A stretch of 64,000 bases of DNA from Diaporthe sp. PMI_573. Its lineage: Eukaryota; Ascomycota; Sordariomycetes; Diaporthales; Diaporthaceae. Made by a program: the position numbers and the translations under genes. Positions 10,563 through 21,898 of this stretch are shown here, piece by piece. The notes under the pieces are model-generated. The model ran no database searches and was not told where the DNA came from. It saw nothing but the letters and a program-made list of their open reading frames with translations. The stretch is taken from assembly GCA_021399435.1 (NCBI GenBank), contig JAJTUP010000021.1:983224-1047223 (forward strand). Direction: 5' to 3'. Numbering within the stretch: the stretch's first letter is position 1; each line of letters opens with the position of its first letter.

Positions 10563-12152
10563 GGAAATTACGCGGGGACAGCCTGGCTCTGCATCAGAGG
10601 GCTTTGCTTAAGGGCTGTTTGAGGAGGATGCCGTGCTGTGAGCTTAATCGCTTTTCGCCAGCAATCTCACATGAGCAGAAGCCAAACCATGGATGCCCTG
10701 AACTGGTGAAGAGGAACTGTACTTGAATTGGACGAAGAGTCTGGGCAATTATATTCTAAACGGTCTTAGCACCCGAGAGGACAGCAACTGCGCAAGAGAA
10801 CGGTCTCCAACGGTGTATTGTGTGGGTCATTCATATGGTGGCTTAGCCATCCCATACTCGAAAACAAGAGATTCAAAGAAACTGCCATCAAGCTTCTGTG
10901 GAAGGTTTTCTCAAATCTGCAAAACACCCATCACAAGTCCAGCGTTTCCTCCCTGGTCAAGGAGATGTGGGTCAATCAGTGGGGATCTAACTCAGATGTG
11001 CACATGTAGGCGAGCGAGGCAGATAAACAGTAATTGATGATTCAAGGACATGAAGGAGAAGCCATTTGTGAAGTTGCTGCGCTTACGGTCTAGCAGCTGC
11101 TGTACATTCGTAGACAAAAGCTGCCAGCTCTCACCTCGAAACCTGGGTGCTAAGGGATGCTACCTTTATCAAGGAGAGCACAATATACTTGTTCTTATGC
11201 AGATTGAACAATTTGCCTGTGTAGTTACCGCGGAAGTCCAGTGTGAGAGAAGAAAGGATTGATTAGTGTTAAACTTTAGAGTACCGAGGTACCTAGGTAT
11301 TCACCCTATCGCGCAGCCGAAGAGTCCATATCGCCAAATTATCAGTAGTTGTGGAGAATATTTAGTGTGAGGTGACTAGATGTTCTATTGTTGCTGATAG
11401 GATTTCAACATTCAGGGCCAGTTAAGTTAGAGTCTGAGTTGCAGGTAGTTAACCTTTCGATGACCACTGATTTCATAACGAAGCCCACGTGATCAGACGC
11501 AGATGGGAAGAGTCCAACAGCGGTAATTAACACATGGTACGGCATATCTCAAGGCTATCTCTGGAACATTGCCTATAATAATCTGTCTGGTGTCTCCGAA
11601 AGTCATCATGATGCCTAGTTGACTCTTCGGGAAATGTCTGGTGCCTCTCTGGATTCAATGTCGGCAATCCAACGACTGATGGGCAAGCCTTGCTGAGAAA
11701 GCCCGGGATTCACCACCAATTTCCTCATTTTCATTGCGGTGTGTAAGAAACGCACAACCCCCAGGTGGCTGGCACTTGAGCTCTGCAAATCTTTGGCCCA
11801 AGCCTGAGGTGTAGGGAGTGTTGTAACTTTAAAGAGGTAGAATTGCTGAAAGGAGCCATGTGACATTGTGCGTATACACATTGCAAGAGAAGTCAAAAAG
11901 AGCCCAGGAGACAGCCAATTACCATGCCCCGGAAAAGAAATACTATTAGAAGGTAACATGTCGGGGTAAAGTTTGGCACCCCCTGCTGCCCCCCCCACCA
12001 ACTGGAGGCATCGTCAGGGTCTCAAACCCTCCATCTTACCTCAAATCTGCTGTGTTCCAACCAACAGCGGCCAGGTTCGCTCAATCCCGATCACCCGTCG
12101 AGTACAGAAACATGTTTTTCATGGTATTGGTATAAGCCTCGCAAAATACATC
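10563..12152. other. Gene-poor stretch with a possible alpha/beta-hydrolase relic near 10723-11000
   Basis: A + strand frame near 10790-10850 reads SPTVYCVGHSYGGLAI, resembling the nucleophile elbow (GHSxGG) of fungal alpha/beta hydrolases. The frame then loses sense; a shifted frame continues with NKRFKETAIKLLWKVFSNLQ. No start, intron chain or downstream domain is supported, so this is at best a decayed fragment. The rest (about 11.0-12.15 kb) shows nothing recognisable. Confidence 0.25.
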
Positions 12153-12827
12153 ATGGCAGCCTCACCAAAAAATGGGCGCGACAAGGCCTGGTTCGTCTGG
12201 TTCATAATCCAGATCGTCGTCATATTCCGTGTGTCTCACCCCTCGCTCCCGCCTCGCACACGCGTCCGGGCATGGCAAACACCGCTGACCCGCAGCTCCC
12301 AGTCATCGACGCGGTGCAGTTCTACCCGCCGCAGCTGTACAAGGCGTCAGGCAGCCCGCTGTACTTCCTGCAGCAGATCAAAGACTTTTACGTGGCGACG
12401 TACAACGACCCGCTGGTCCAGCCCGAGACGGAGCCCAACTGGATGCACCTTGTCTCGGTCGTCGAGATCGGCTTCCAGCTGCCCGTCGCCCTGTGCGCCG
12501 CCTGGCGGCTGGGCGGCAGCAGGGGCACCTCGGGCCCGTTCGAGCTGCTGCTGCTCGTGTATGCCTTCGAGACGGCCTTTAGCACCTTGCTGTGCGTCAA
12601 CGACGTGTTCTACTGGGACCCGGCCGTCTACTCGCGGGAGCAGAAGAATGTCTTCTTGTTCCAGCTGTACGGCGCGTGGCTTGTTATCCGTGAGTTTCAA
12701 ATGTGAGCATGATGGATTGTCAGAAACTTGGCTGACTCATTTTGTAGCCGCAGTAATGTTCCTGGACATGTACTGGAGGCTGTACAACCGGCTCTCGGTG
12801 TCAGACGCTGTGAAGAAGACACAGTAG
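12153..12827 (+). CDS. EXPERA-domain (TMEM97/sigma-2 receptor-like) membrane protein
   Basis: Three exons: 12153-12228, 12303-12689 and 12748-12827 (introns 74 and 58 nt) give 180 aa. The first join makes IVVIFLIDAVQFYPPQLY, placing a conserved-type Asp at about residue 28; the second makes LVIPAVMFLDMYWRLYNRLS. Four hydrophobic segments are visible (first exon; HLVSVVEIGFQLPVALCAAW; FELLLLVYAFETAFSTLLCV; the last exon), matching the four-helix EXPERA fold of ER sterol-related proteins. A start at the ATG at 12272 would lose the first helix. Sterol or lipid handling in the ER is inferred from the family. Confidence 0.85.
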   Translation: MAASPKNGRDKAWFVWFIIQIVVIFRVSHPSLPPRTRVRAWQTPLTRSSQSSTRCSSTRRSCTRRQAARCTSCSRSKTFTWRRTTTRWSSPRRSPTGCTLSRSSRSASSCPSPCAPPGGWAAAGAPRARSSCCCSCMPSRRPLAPCCASTTCSTGTRPSTRGSRRMSSCSSCTARGLLSVSFKCEHDGLSETWLTHFVAAVMFLDMYWRLYNRLSVSDAVKKTQ

Positions 12828-12997
12828 AGCCCGGCAGATGTTTTTCCCCAGTGGGGGGCCAGGAGGAGTATTTGCTCGGCATGCCGGTCCCTGTAAAGCA
12901 CTGGTATTGATCGTGGTATCGATGTGTCGACGCGGTCCCAACAAGCACCCTAGTATTTACAATAGAACGCTGAACACACTGGCCACACTCCAAAAGT

Positions 12998-14085
12998 CTA
13001 GTCAATAGCCCTTTTCGCCATTGGGATCCCCCAGCCATTGCCAACGCCATTCAATCCATAACCCAGCGGGGTGGCGCCCCCCATCGCTCGTCCTTTGAGC
13101 CTCTTAGGCAATACCATGCCAAAGAAGTACACCGCTGTGACACAAATGCCCGCCAGAAACGATACCAGACTGTAGAACACGGTGCTCGCATAGATGTGCC
13201 CGCCCATGCCCTGCCACTCGACCCTGCCCTCCGTTTTGGGCAGCGCGGGCGTGGGGAACCACCGAACGCTGAAGGTTAGCGGCAAGGGGTCCCCGATGAT
13301 GAGTTTCTTGGTCGCCGCGCTGTTCATGTGGCTCAGCGGGCTGGTGCTGTAGGCGATCCCGGAGTCCAGGACGCCGCTGTCGTGTGGGTGTATGTGGTGT
13401 TTTGGCGTGCTGTGCAGCAGCACGTTCATGTGCGTCGAGATGTGCATGTGGCTGTACTGCAGGGTGCCCGCAAGCGCAAACACCAGCGGGATGTACTCCT
13501 GTGCGACGGGTTTCTCGTCGACAATCTCGACGTGGGGGGGAGGGCGGGACGGGAGCCGGCAGGAGAGGGGCGCGTCGGAGTGGACGTAGAACTCGAGGAG
13601 GTGGAAGAAGGGGTCGCTGATCATGGGGATGGTGCAGTTTACTTCGGCCTCGATGCCATAGTGGAACTCGAGCGGCTTGTTGGTCTCTTCGCATACTGGG
13701 AAAGGAATCCACTGAAGCTCATGGTTCTCCGGGTCCTCGATATGCTCGCCCGTTTCTCTGCACAAGCGACGGTGTCAGCCTCCAATCCCTCTTCGAAGCT
13801 GTCCCAAATGCACCCTGAATGCTAGAGCCAGGGCCGGCCGCGCCACAGCCCCTAGGCCCGGGGTGAATGCGCAGGACGGCCTGGCGCATCCTCGTTTATC
13901 CTCTGGGGCTAGTCAATGGGTACTCACGAGCTCCGGTTCATGCACTCGACGGCGATGGATGCGCCATAGTGGTAGGAGGGCAGAGAGAGCTGGGTAGCGT
14001 CCGCGGCACTCACGCGCGCGACGAGGGCGAGGAGTAGCACCAGCAGCAGGCCGAGGGAATGCCTGGGGGTGATGGCGGGGGCCAT
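12998..14085 (-). CDS. Predicted type I membrane protein with signal peptide, unknown function
   Basis: Two exons, 14085-13928 and 13757-12998 (intron 170 nt, GTGAGT donor), give 305 aa. Exon 1 encodes a clear signal peptide (RHSLGLLLVLLLALVARVSA, cleavage near residue 27) followed by YHYGASIAVECMNRSS. The luminal part has spaced Cys and His residues (FPVCEETNKPLEFHYGIEAEVNC; YSHMHISTHMNVLLHS). A single transmembrane helix near the end (YSLVSFLAGICVTAVYFF) leaves a short basic, Gly-rich cytoplasmic tail. The joined frame across the splice is continuous. I do not recognise a named family. Confidence 0.75.
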
Positions 14086-14432
14086 CTTGATCGCGATGAT
14101 GGCAGTTGCCTAGGACTGCCACCTGGACATAATGGCAACGTTGGGAACCAGCAGACGTCGTCGTGGAGGCGGCCAATCTGGGGAAGTGGACAAATGTTCG
14201 AGGACCCCCTGTTTGCTTTGCGGAAAAAGAGCCCCCCTGGCCTGCCCCAGCCGGCACTCTTGACAGTCCTGGCATGTGGGCAGGGGCCTTCGGTGGTTGG
14301 TGCCGCTGTCGGCCATGGCTTGGCACCCTCAACCCGTGCTGTGGCGTGCCGACTGCCTGCGGCTCACCATAAAAAGACCGTATAACGTTGAACCTCACAA
14401 TGCCCAAGACTGTCCCCTTGGTCTTTTTTTAT

Positions 14433-15540
14433 TCAGCATCTTCCTGTGATGGTCACAGAGACGTGCCAGAAGCTATCTGCATCGCTCCATATTGCACAAG
14501 ATACCCGATCACGGAAATCTTGATGAGCCCACTCAAATGCCTCTCCTACCCGCGTGGAAAGAGACACCAATCTCTCATCCTTGTCCTCCAGTCGCGATGC
14601 GGCCTCACCCCGTTGGTGATCACTGCACCGGGGACATGCACGCGTCCCAGACGGGTCACATGGGCACACACAGACATCCAGTTTCTGCAACGTTGTTGGC
14701 CAGCTACTGGCAGAGTCGGCTTGCGACAGTAAACCTCGATCCATCAAGACCTCTTCGAGTGCAAGGAAGCCGATGAAGTAGAAGAGGAACTCCTCCACGG
14801 CCGTTGTTTCCTCCTCGACACTTCTTATTTTAGGCCAGTGGAACTTCATTGTCTCCAGCGCTGGGGCCTGTCGCAGCATCAACCTCGATATATATCCGGA
14901 CATGGTGGCTCGGCTCTCGCTGGTCTCGCAGGTCGACGTTGGGGATATCGACACCGACCTCAGGCATCCCAAAGCTCTCTGGGAAGGCCCCCAGCTTTCT
15001 CGTTGCCTAGAGTTGTATGGCGTCTCGTCACAGTCTACCCCGATACTGAGGCATTCGAGTGACTGGCAGTTTCTCGCAAGAGTCAAGATGGCATCACGCG
15101 TCCAGGAACCTATCCATCTGTTGACGACAATATATTAGTTGGGATCACCAGCCAATAAAGAAAGAAGCCGGAGGCTCTTACTCGTAGCTGCTTAAGTTGG
15201 GCATATGCCGCTGTAGCCTCTCCATGGCAGCCAAGTATGAAGAACCGTCTCTGCCATGGTCGACGCCGGCGTTGACTCTGCTGATGCCTCGCAACGAGCG
15301 GGTCTGGGCCAGGTCTATCGCGTGCGTGTCAAGGAACATGGCGAGACGGTGATGGTCCTGGAAAAAGCCATTGTTACGATGATCCCAAACTATTTCCGCC
15401 CAAAGGTGTTTTCTGAAGACTCGATAGGACGACCGGCTGGCGAGGCAGAGCGCCCAGAGCACAGTGTGGTCGTCTATAAAGCAAGCCAAGTGCTCAAATA
15501 GTTCTTGGACGTGAGCAAATCTCCATGCTGAACTGTCCAT
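14433..15540 (-). CDS. F-box-like protein
   Basis: Two exons, 15540-15182 and 15117-14433 (intron 64 nt), give 347 aa. The first about 55 residues read as an F-box-like segment (VQELFEHLACFIDDHTVLWALCLASRSSYRVF, then KHLWAEIVWDH). The rest has short repeated hydrophobic stretches (SLECLSIGVD; LGCLRSVSISPTS; APALETMKFHWP; LALEEVLMDRGLLS) spaced like degenerate leucine-rich repeats. A role as substrate adaptor of an SCF ubiquitin ligase is family knowledge, not visible here. The splice is well supported because both reading frames end at it. Confidence 0.7.
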
Positions 15541-16390
15541 GGGCGATCGAGTGCCGTAAGGAGCGTCTCACAAACAAAAAGACAAGATGCAAACAAAGCT
15601 GGGCAACGTTAAGGCGATGGGCACACGTGTTGCCATGGGCGCCTCTTGGGCGGGCTTTATCGACACGCAGCAGCATTTCTATTCTATCATGGCTCTGCAT
15701 CTCACGAGTGCGGTCAGTGTTGAGGACCCAGCGGCTGTCGCATGCTTTACAAAGGTACCGTTCTCAAAGGTACCGTTGTTTGGGTCCCACACAAGAGGGT
15801 TCATCTCATGCGGAGCGGGCCCAGCATAAATTAAGGGACTTTTGTCGTTCGGCCATGGCGCCGAAAGCTCGCAAGGCTAACGACACGCCCAACGCCCGGC
15901 AGCGATCTGGCTGGCAGCCGTAGGGACTGACTCATCTTGGATGCGGTTGGTGCAGGCTCTTGACGAGATAATGTAATACTGTGTAGACATGCGTTGATGC
16001 AGAAGGCCACCTTTTACCTCGGCGTGCTCAAGGATGGCACATGATAAGTGACATGTACTGTGGTTGGGGGGTAGCGATGATGTTCCATTGCAGATTGGCA
16101 TTTCATGTACTGTCCTTTTCTTAAACTCTGTCCCATGCTCTGCTTTCCGAGGTTTATCCAACGCGCAGATCTCTGACTATGTACACTAAAACAACACCCC
16201 CAACCCAATGACACGGGCCCGACGGGAGCCTGGGGCGGCGTGGCGGGACCCCTGCAGCTGCCGTGGCCGGACAGGGGTGTCGCGTGAACCTCGGAGTCGA
16301 ACCCTCGGTCGGGCGAGACACGACTCTTCTCCATTCCCATGCCCACGCGAAAGCTCCGCCGCCTCCACCAGGCGAGTCGTCGATGGAGAG
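15541..16390. other. Intergenic between divergent F-box and Rad26 genes
   Basis: Contains only motif-free frames. A short direct duplication of CTCAAAGGTACCGTT-type sequence lies near 15750-15780. The + strand frame from 16208 is open into Rad26, but the conserved start is at 16391. Confidence 0.4.
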
Positions 16391-19054
16391 ATGGACGACT
16401 TCTCCGATGACGGCTTCGACGACCTCAACGTCACGACCCTCCAGGAGCTGGAGGACAATGCCATCCAGCTCACGCAGGCCCAGCAGACGCAGGCCCAGCA
16501 GCTGCAGCTGCAGCTCGGCCCCACCCAGCCTGTGAGTGTGAGTGTGAGTGTGAATGTGAACGATGACGATTACGGGCTCGAGGACGATGACCTGGACGAC
16601 ACTGTTGTCATAGACGAGGCCGCCCAGCTGCCCGTCCGCCACTCTGTCGAGAGACAGTCTCCTGTCCAGCACCCCTCCCTTGTGCACGACACTGGTCTGC
16701 AGCATGCCCGCATAATACAACAGCCACGATGGCAGCAGCCAGCCACCGGTTCAGGCCTGTCCCAATATCACCCTGCGCGACAGTTCACTTCCTCGTCAAG
16801 TCGGCCGGTCCCTCCTCGCCCAACAATACCCCACCACATGGGACCTCCTCCTCCTCCTCCTCCAGCCACTACGAACCGCTTTGCGCCTCAACCGTCAGAC
16901 CCACAGTACACTCGCCCACATCCAGCGCCACCATCAACGCGTCCCACCTACCAGCAAAGCCAGGCCTCGCAACAACAACCCACGGCCACACAGCAGAATC
17001 GTGACGCACAATTTGCTGCACTCCAGGCTCGTGTCAGAGCCCTTGAGAATGACTTGCATTCGGCCCGTGGGGAAGCGTCTATTGTACGCTCCAAATACCA
17101 AGGGTCCGTCGCAGCCCACGAGGCAGAAGTGTCGAAGCTCAAGAAACAGAATGCCGAGGCTCTGGCTAAACAAGAACGTCTTGTCGCGGCTGCTGTCCAC
17201 GCCGAGAAGGCTGCTGCCACCGAGTTGCAATTCACTCGGCAGGACTTGAGAGAAGAGCTCCAGAAATCCAAGAAGGGCCGCAAGGAATCCGCAGAAGCAA
17301 CCTTCTCAACCCCCAGGAAGAACAAAACCAACAGTTTCAAGAACATTGCCGATGGCTTCGACGATGTGGAAATACTGCCCACCCCCTCCAAGGCGCAGGG
17401 AGGGCTGAAGGGCAAAGGAAAGGGCGCTGCACTTGCCCCCGGCGAGAAGACTCCGAGCAGGGCCAAGAGGAAAAGGCCCGCTATCGAGAGTCCAGTGACC
17501 GCTCTCGAGGTGGAAGATGACACTGTCATGGCCGATGCTGCTCCTGCTACACAGTATGAAGCTCCAGGCTCGAGTCTCCGCCCCAGCGCCCTTCCGTACG
17601 ATTTGCTACGACTCGTCCTAGATCACGGCGCTATCCATGGCCAGCCTTTGACATTTGACCTACTTGCTCGATACAGCTTCCCGTCGGATCCTGAGCAGTC
17701 CTTCGCCGGTATCATCTTCCAGAAGCTGCCTTCGCTCGGCGACCCCCACGATCCCGTGCGGTTGCTGATCGACTTCTGTGAGATGATGATAGACCTCTGG
17801 GACCAATGTCTCCGGGAGAAATACTATGAGCCCATATATGACCTGGTGGCCTTGATCGCCTTTATTTTGCAGTTAAACACCATATCAGTCGCACCTTATA
17901 TCACCTCGACCTTGGTCCCCGTTGCACAGACCACAATATTCCTGCTTGCTGTCCCGCGGTTCGAAAGCCAAGATGGTGATTTGGCTTCCCGCGCGGACGA
18001 GGCAATACAACACCTTGTTCTGAACATCGACACCGAAGGCACGTTACGGCTGATGTACCTCGCTGCCCTTGGCTGCACCGACTCTTACCTGCTAGATCCC
18101 CAGCATCCTCTAGACCTTGGTCCAGAACGCGATTCGCCGCAGAGACTCTACTGGAAGCTCATGCAAATCGACTTTGTACTGGTGATGTTATCACCCAAAC
18201 AACCGCGCGACGATTTCCTCGGCATGCTCAGCCTGCTGTGCACTTCTTGTCTTGCCGAGTCCGTAGGGCCGATCACCAGAGACCCGGACCGTGACCCGGC
18301 CTTCGTGGCGCAGGCACTCATAGAACGCGTTTCCAAGATCATGCACGAGCCTCGGAGCTGGGCCACTCCGGGCGAGTCGTCGGGCTCCTTTGGGCACCGT
18401 CAGTGCGTTGTAAGGCTGGCGGCTTTAAGGACCCTCATGGCCTTTGCACAGTCTGCTTTAGGGGCGAGGCAGCTGGCGCTCAGTGATGTGGCCATACCAA
18501 GGCTGGTGAACGTCTTATGCGGGGCGATAGATGCGCTGTACGATATAGACGTTCCAGTAGAACTGCTCCAGCTCGCCTTTGACGACGACGAAGACGAGAA
18601 AGAGCATAAAAAGGTGCAACGAGAGAAACCACCATCTGACTCTGAGAAGATGGAAGGGGTGGATGACGGTACTGCCGACCGGCCGATCGCACTAGATGAG
18701 GATGACGCCGAGTTGGTGCCGCCGTCAACGCCAACTCAGCCATCACAGGGGCAGATCGATCCCAGCCCAACACCGCTTCTGTACACCATTGCGTCGTCGG
18801 TGATATTACTCCTCCACACGCTCGTCACGGACCCAGCGACATCAGCACACACTGATATGCGCGCCAAGCTGTCGACGTCGCACGGCGCGCCGCAAAAGTA
18901 CCTGCTTACGCTGTCACGCCTCAACTATGCTGAAGAGGACCTAGTGCTCGAGGCCGGGATTGACCAGGGCACGCTCGACCGGGCGAACGAGCTGCTGGAT
19001 CTGGCCATCACGCCAGACGAGGCGGAGGGGGTAAGACAGGTCTTTGGTGCATGA
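16391..19054 (+). CDS. rad26: Rad26/UvsD/ATRIP-family DNA damage checkpoint protein
   Basis: A single-exon 887-aa protein. The ATG at 16391 gives the family's acidic N-terminus MDDFSDDGFDDLN followed by LQELEDNAIQLTQAQ. The in-frame ATG at 16208 would add 61 low-quality residues. A Gln/Pro-rich linker follows, then a coiled coil at about residues 210-300 (ALQARVRALENDLHSARGEA onward), a basic Lys-rich stretch with PSKAQGGLKGKGKGA, and a helical C-terminal half typical of fungal Rad26. The family binds the ATR/Mec1 kinase and, through the acidic N-terminus and coiled coil, RPA-coated DNA. Odd: GTGAGT-type repeats at 16531-16560 are translated as VSVSVSVNVN. Confidence 0.9.
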   Translation: MDDFSDDGFDDLNVTTLQELEDNAIQLTQAQQTQAQQLQLQLGPTQPVSVSVSVNVNDDDYGLEDDDLDDTVVIDEAAQLPVRHSVERQSPVQHPSLVHDTGLQHARIIQQPRWQQPATGSGLSQYHPARQFTSSSSRPVPPRPTIPHHMGPPPPPPPATTNRFAPQPSDPQYTRPHPAPPSTRPTYQQSQASQQQPTATQQNRDAQFAALQARVRALENDLHSARGEASIVRSKYQGSVAAHEAEVSKLKKQNAEALAKQERLVAAAVHAEKAAATELQFTRQDLREELQKSKKGRKESAEATFSTPRKNKTNSFKNIADGFDDVEILPTPSKAQGGLKGKGKGAALAPGEKTPSRAKRKRPAIESPVTALEVEDDTVMADAAPATQYEAPGSSLRPSALPYDLLRLVLDHGAIHGQPLTFDLLARYSFPSDPEQSFAGIIFQKLPSLGDPHDPVRLLIDFCEMMIDLWDQCLREKYYEPIYDLVALIAFILQLNTISVAPYITSTLVPVAQTTIFLLAVPRFESQDGDLASRADEAIQHLVLNIDTEGTLRLMYLAALGCTDSYLLDPQHPLDLGPERDSPQRLYWKLMQIDFVLVMLSPKQPRDDFLGMLSLLCTSCLAESVGPITRDPDRDPAFVAQALIERVSKIMHEPRSWATPGESSGSFGHRQCVVRLAALRTLMAFAQSALGARQLALSDVAIPRLVNVLCGAIDALYDIDVPVELLQLAFDDDEDEKEHKKVQREKPPSDSEKMEGVDDGTADRPIALDEDDAELVPPSTPTQPSQGQIDPSPTPLLYTIASSVILLLHTLVTDPATSAHTDMRAKLSTSHGAPQKYLLTLSRLNYAEEDLVLEAGIDQGTLDRANELLDLAITPDEAEGVRQVFGA

Positions 19055-19411
19055 TCTCGGAAGCCGGTGGTGACTGTACAAGAGGGTTGCTGGATCGAAT
19101 ATGATTTAAACGGAACGTGATACGACGAGATGATGGTCACGATTTTCGAATGGATGGATTGTTCCGCTTAAAAGGGCAACACTAATGTATGTACTACCAA
19201 AGGCATGTGCAAGCTGAAGAGAAAGGATACACCACAGGGCGGTCGGTCACAAGGTGTAAGCGATCTGACTTGAGCCCACGTCACCGAGACCACAAAGAAG
19301 GATAACATTTGTGTACGTCTGAAGAATGACCGTATTTACAACAAGGTCCCGCCCGTGAAGAGCCTAAACACCACCCAGTACGATATCCACGACACAGCCA
19401 GGCCGCTACCG
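19055..19411. other. Convergent 3' intergenic region
   Basis: About 360 nt between the ends of Rad26 (+) and the Ala/Pro-rich gene (-). It should contain both 3' UTRs; no other feature is seen. Confidence 0.4.
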
Positions 19412-20412
19412 TTACACGGCGAAAAACTTGGCAGACCTCGAAGAGAGGTTAGGGCGTTCATTCTGAAGGCCAACCTTGGAAGTGACTAACTTGCCGGCTC
19501 TGGCGGCCCCGGAGCCCTCTGCCCCAGCGCCTTTCGTGCCCGATGACGATGATGAAGAGGAGGCGGTCGCGTTCTGCCTCGGGGCTGCCGCCTCTCCTCC
19601 GGCGGCAGGGGCCGGAGCAGCCGGGGCTGGTTCCGCTGCCTGAGGCGGTGGCGGCATAGCAGCGGGTGCGGCGCCGGGCAGCTGCATATTAGCGCAAGCA
19701 GTCATGGCCTGAAAGAGGACGTGCGTCAGTACTCAATGCTCCCGGGCTTCACGGCGCACGCTCAGGTCTGGATCCCACTCACAGCGGCCATATTCTTCAT
19801 GTTCTGCATGATGCCGCCCATAAAGTCCATCTGCAAAGTCTGCACGATCTGCATGTTGCCGGCCACATTGTCGCCGCCCTGGAGCGTGAGGTTGCTGGCC
19901 AGCCCGAGCTCCGTGAGCTGCGCGTTGGCGACGGTGGCGATGCCGGCGGTGGCCTGGTTCTCTTGTGGCGTGATGAGCTGGTTCATCTCGCGGATGGCGA
20001 TGCCGTTATTGATAAACTTGAGCAGGTCCGTCCTCGCGGCTCCGTACGCCGCCGTGTCCACCGGGTTGGCCGCCAGGATCGTCGCGAGCGAGTTGGCCGT
20101 GGTGAGCTCCTGCTGCTGGTCGGCGATGTTGAGCGCGATGCCCTGCGCCAGGATCGTGCCCTGCGCACAGAGGGCGTTCATCGTACCGCCGGCGGCTCCC
20201 GGGGCAGCACCACCTCCTGCTGCCGGCGCGCCTGACGCCTCCGCTGCAGCCGCGGCGGCCGGGTCGGCCATTACTGGAGTAGCAGGTGCCGGGGCGTTCC
20301 TCACCGCCGGGGGCTCCATCGTTTCACTCCTAGGTTGGTGAGGGATGATCTGGGGGGCGCCCAGTCCCAGGTACAGGAACACATTAAAGATAGTTGACGT
20401 TGATGCGTGCAT
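19412..20412 (-). CDS. Predicted secreted Ala/Pro/Gly-rich protein, unknown function
   Basis: Two exons, 20412-19783 and 19708-19412 (intron 74 nt), join in phase 0 to about 308 aa. From the ATG at 20412 the N-terminus (MHASTSTIFNVFLYLGLGAP) looks like a signal peptide; the ATG at 20319 would give 277 aa without it. A Pro/Ala-rich spacer follows, then a helical conserved-looking core with a single Cys (ALCAQGTILAQGIALNIADQ; FINNGIAIREMNQLITPQEN; ATVANAQLTELGLASNLTLQ) and NMQIVQTLQMDFMGGIMQNM. The second exon is low-complexity Pro/Ala/Ser with a basic tail. I recognise the core as a fungal protein type without a known role. Confidence 0.68.
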
Positions 20413-21898
20413 CTTGAGTATAACGAATGGGCTGGCCACTTAAACAGGTTTGTACAGCACAGGACCGGCCTGGTATTAATTCAGTGAATGACACCAATGA
20501 GATTAAGGAGGCTGTCCAGACGAGCCTTGCTCGTAAGTAAGTGACGCGGGAGCGACAGCAAGAAAATGTAACTAAAGATGGCCCCGGAAACCTATTTAGA
20601 CCAAGAGAAGACGGACGAGGGGCAGCATATGTACTGATTGCACCCCGAACTCCGACGAGATCCGCGCTTGTGCCTGCGCGTCTGATCTCGTCCGTCATTT
20701 GGGTTGCGGCCGAGATCATTCCGGGAGACAGCGCGGACAGGCGAACACTCAGGACGGATGGCAGGTAGTAGAGTCCACACCGGCCTGCTTCGCGATAGGT
20801 TCAAGTGACGAAACCAAACAAGAAGCTTATGATCCTCCGCGCGCCCCCTGGGCCCGATCGTCTCAAGGGCCGACAGCCCAACATGTTTCCGGGATTAGGC
20901 TCCCCAGCCAAGTGGTTCGTTAGTTGCCCAGTGCCGCTCCCGGGGAGTTCGTGTGTTGCTAGGAAGGGAGCGAGTCATCCGAAACCCTATATGACAAGAA
21001 CACCTGGGTGTGTCATGCGAGAGCTGGCTCATGGTCTGAATTTCGCATTCAACGGCATAAGGAGTGAAGTCGTCCAATAGTTGCGTCTGTGCTCAAGGGC
21101 TTGTCTGGGGCTGAAAGTGTTTTGAACTCTATATGCCGGCCCCACCTTTTGAGGACAAGCTCACTTGGCACTGCCTTATGAGCCTCGACTAAGATGCTGC
21201 AGGACATACGTTTCATCCTCTGCCTGGCTACACTGAGGGGCTTCGCAGCCCAGGAAATTGGCAGCGTCAGCGTCGACCCGGAAAGCAAGCTTCCAGTCAT
21301 GCCCCAAGCAGTATTTCTGCGCGCTTGAGGGAAGCGGCTAGACTTGACACGGGCATTTGCTCGAGATACGTGCTTCCAAACACCCCTGGAGGTGGCAGCC
21401 GCACGCCTCCTGACGTACGTAGGCCGCTCCATTGATAAACAGAGCCCATACCACGTGACTGGCAACCTCCTGCCTCGTGCCTCGAGGCTTGATCGGGTAG
21501 ATCAAGCGACTGCGTTTACCACCATAATGTAGATCGGCAGATCTTTTGTGGGTATGCCAACCCGGACATCCTGGACTATCGTGCCTCTGTCATAGACGCC
21601 GGGTGGTGTCATGATCTGTGTCAAGGGACGTTTTGATAAGGTGCAATGACCCTCTCAAAAGCCTGCATCAGGGGCACCCACGACGGTTGGAGGCACACCA
21701 TCACGACGAAGGTTGAGCTCAAGTATGTGTGAGTTTTGCTCGAGCTTTACTCGCTTCAGACTTCTGACGAGTCGCATGTCCTTTGAGGGGCAAGCGGCGA
21801 GCCAAGGCACTATACCTTGATGCGACGGATAACCCCACCGCAAGGGCGTCCGTTCCTTGCCGCACGTGAGAGGAGGCTTTTCAGCCGTTTGCCCAGGC
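20413..21898. other. Intergenic, no supported gene
   Basis: Open frames up to about 138 codons (for example 21465-21049 minus) have no recognised motif, poor codon bias and no coherent partner exons. I see no repeat or transposon here. Confidence 0.4.

Noticed and set aside
13104..13712. 202-codon minus frame rich in Arg, Pro and His
   Set aside because: Out-of-frame shadow of the type I membrane protein.
15256..15923. Overlapping + frames of 80-132 codons
   Set aside because: The left part is antisense to the F-box gene and the right part lacks motifs or consistent codon use.
16154..16720. 188-codon minus frame
   Set aside because: Antisense to Rad26, with its His-Thr runs produced by the GTGAGT repeat.
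19721..20341. 206-codon + strand frame
   Set aside because: Antisense shadow of the spliced Ala/Pro-rich gene on minus.
21049..21465. 138-codon minus frame
   Set aside because: No recognised motif, poor codon bias, no partner exons; not enough support for a gene.
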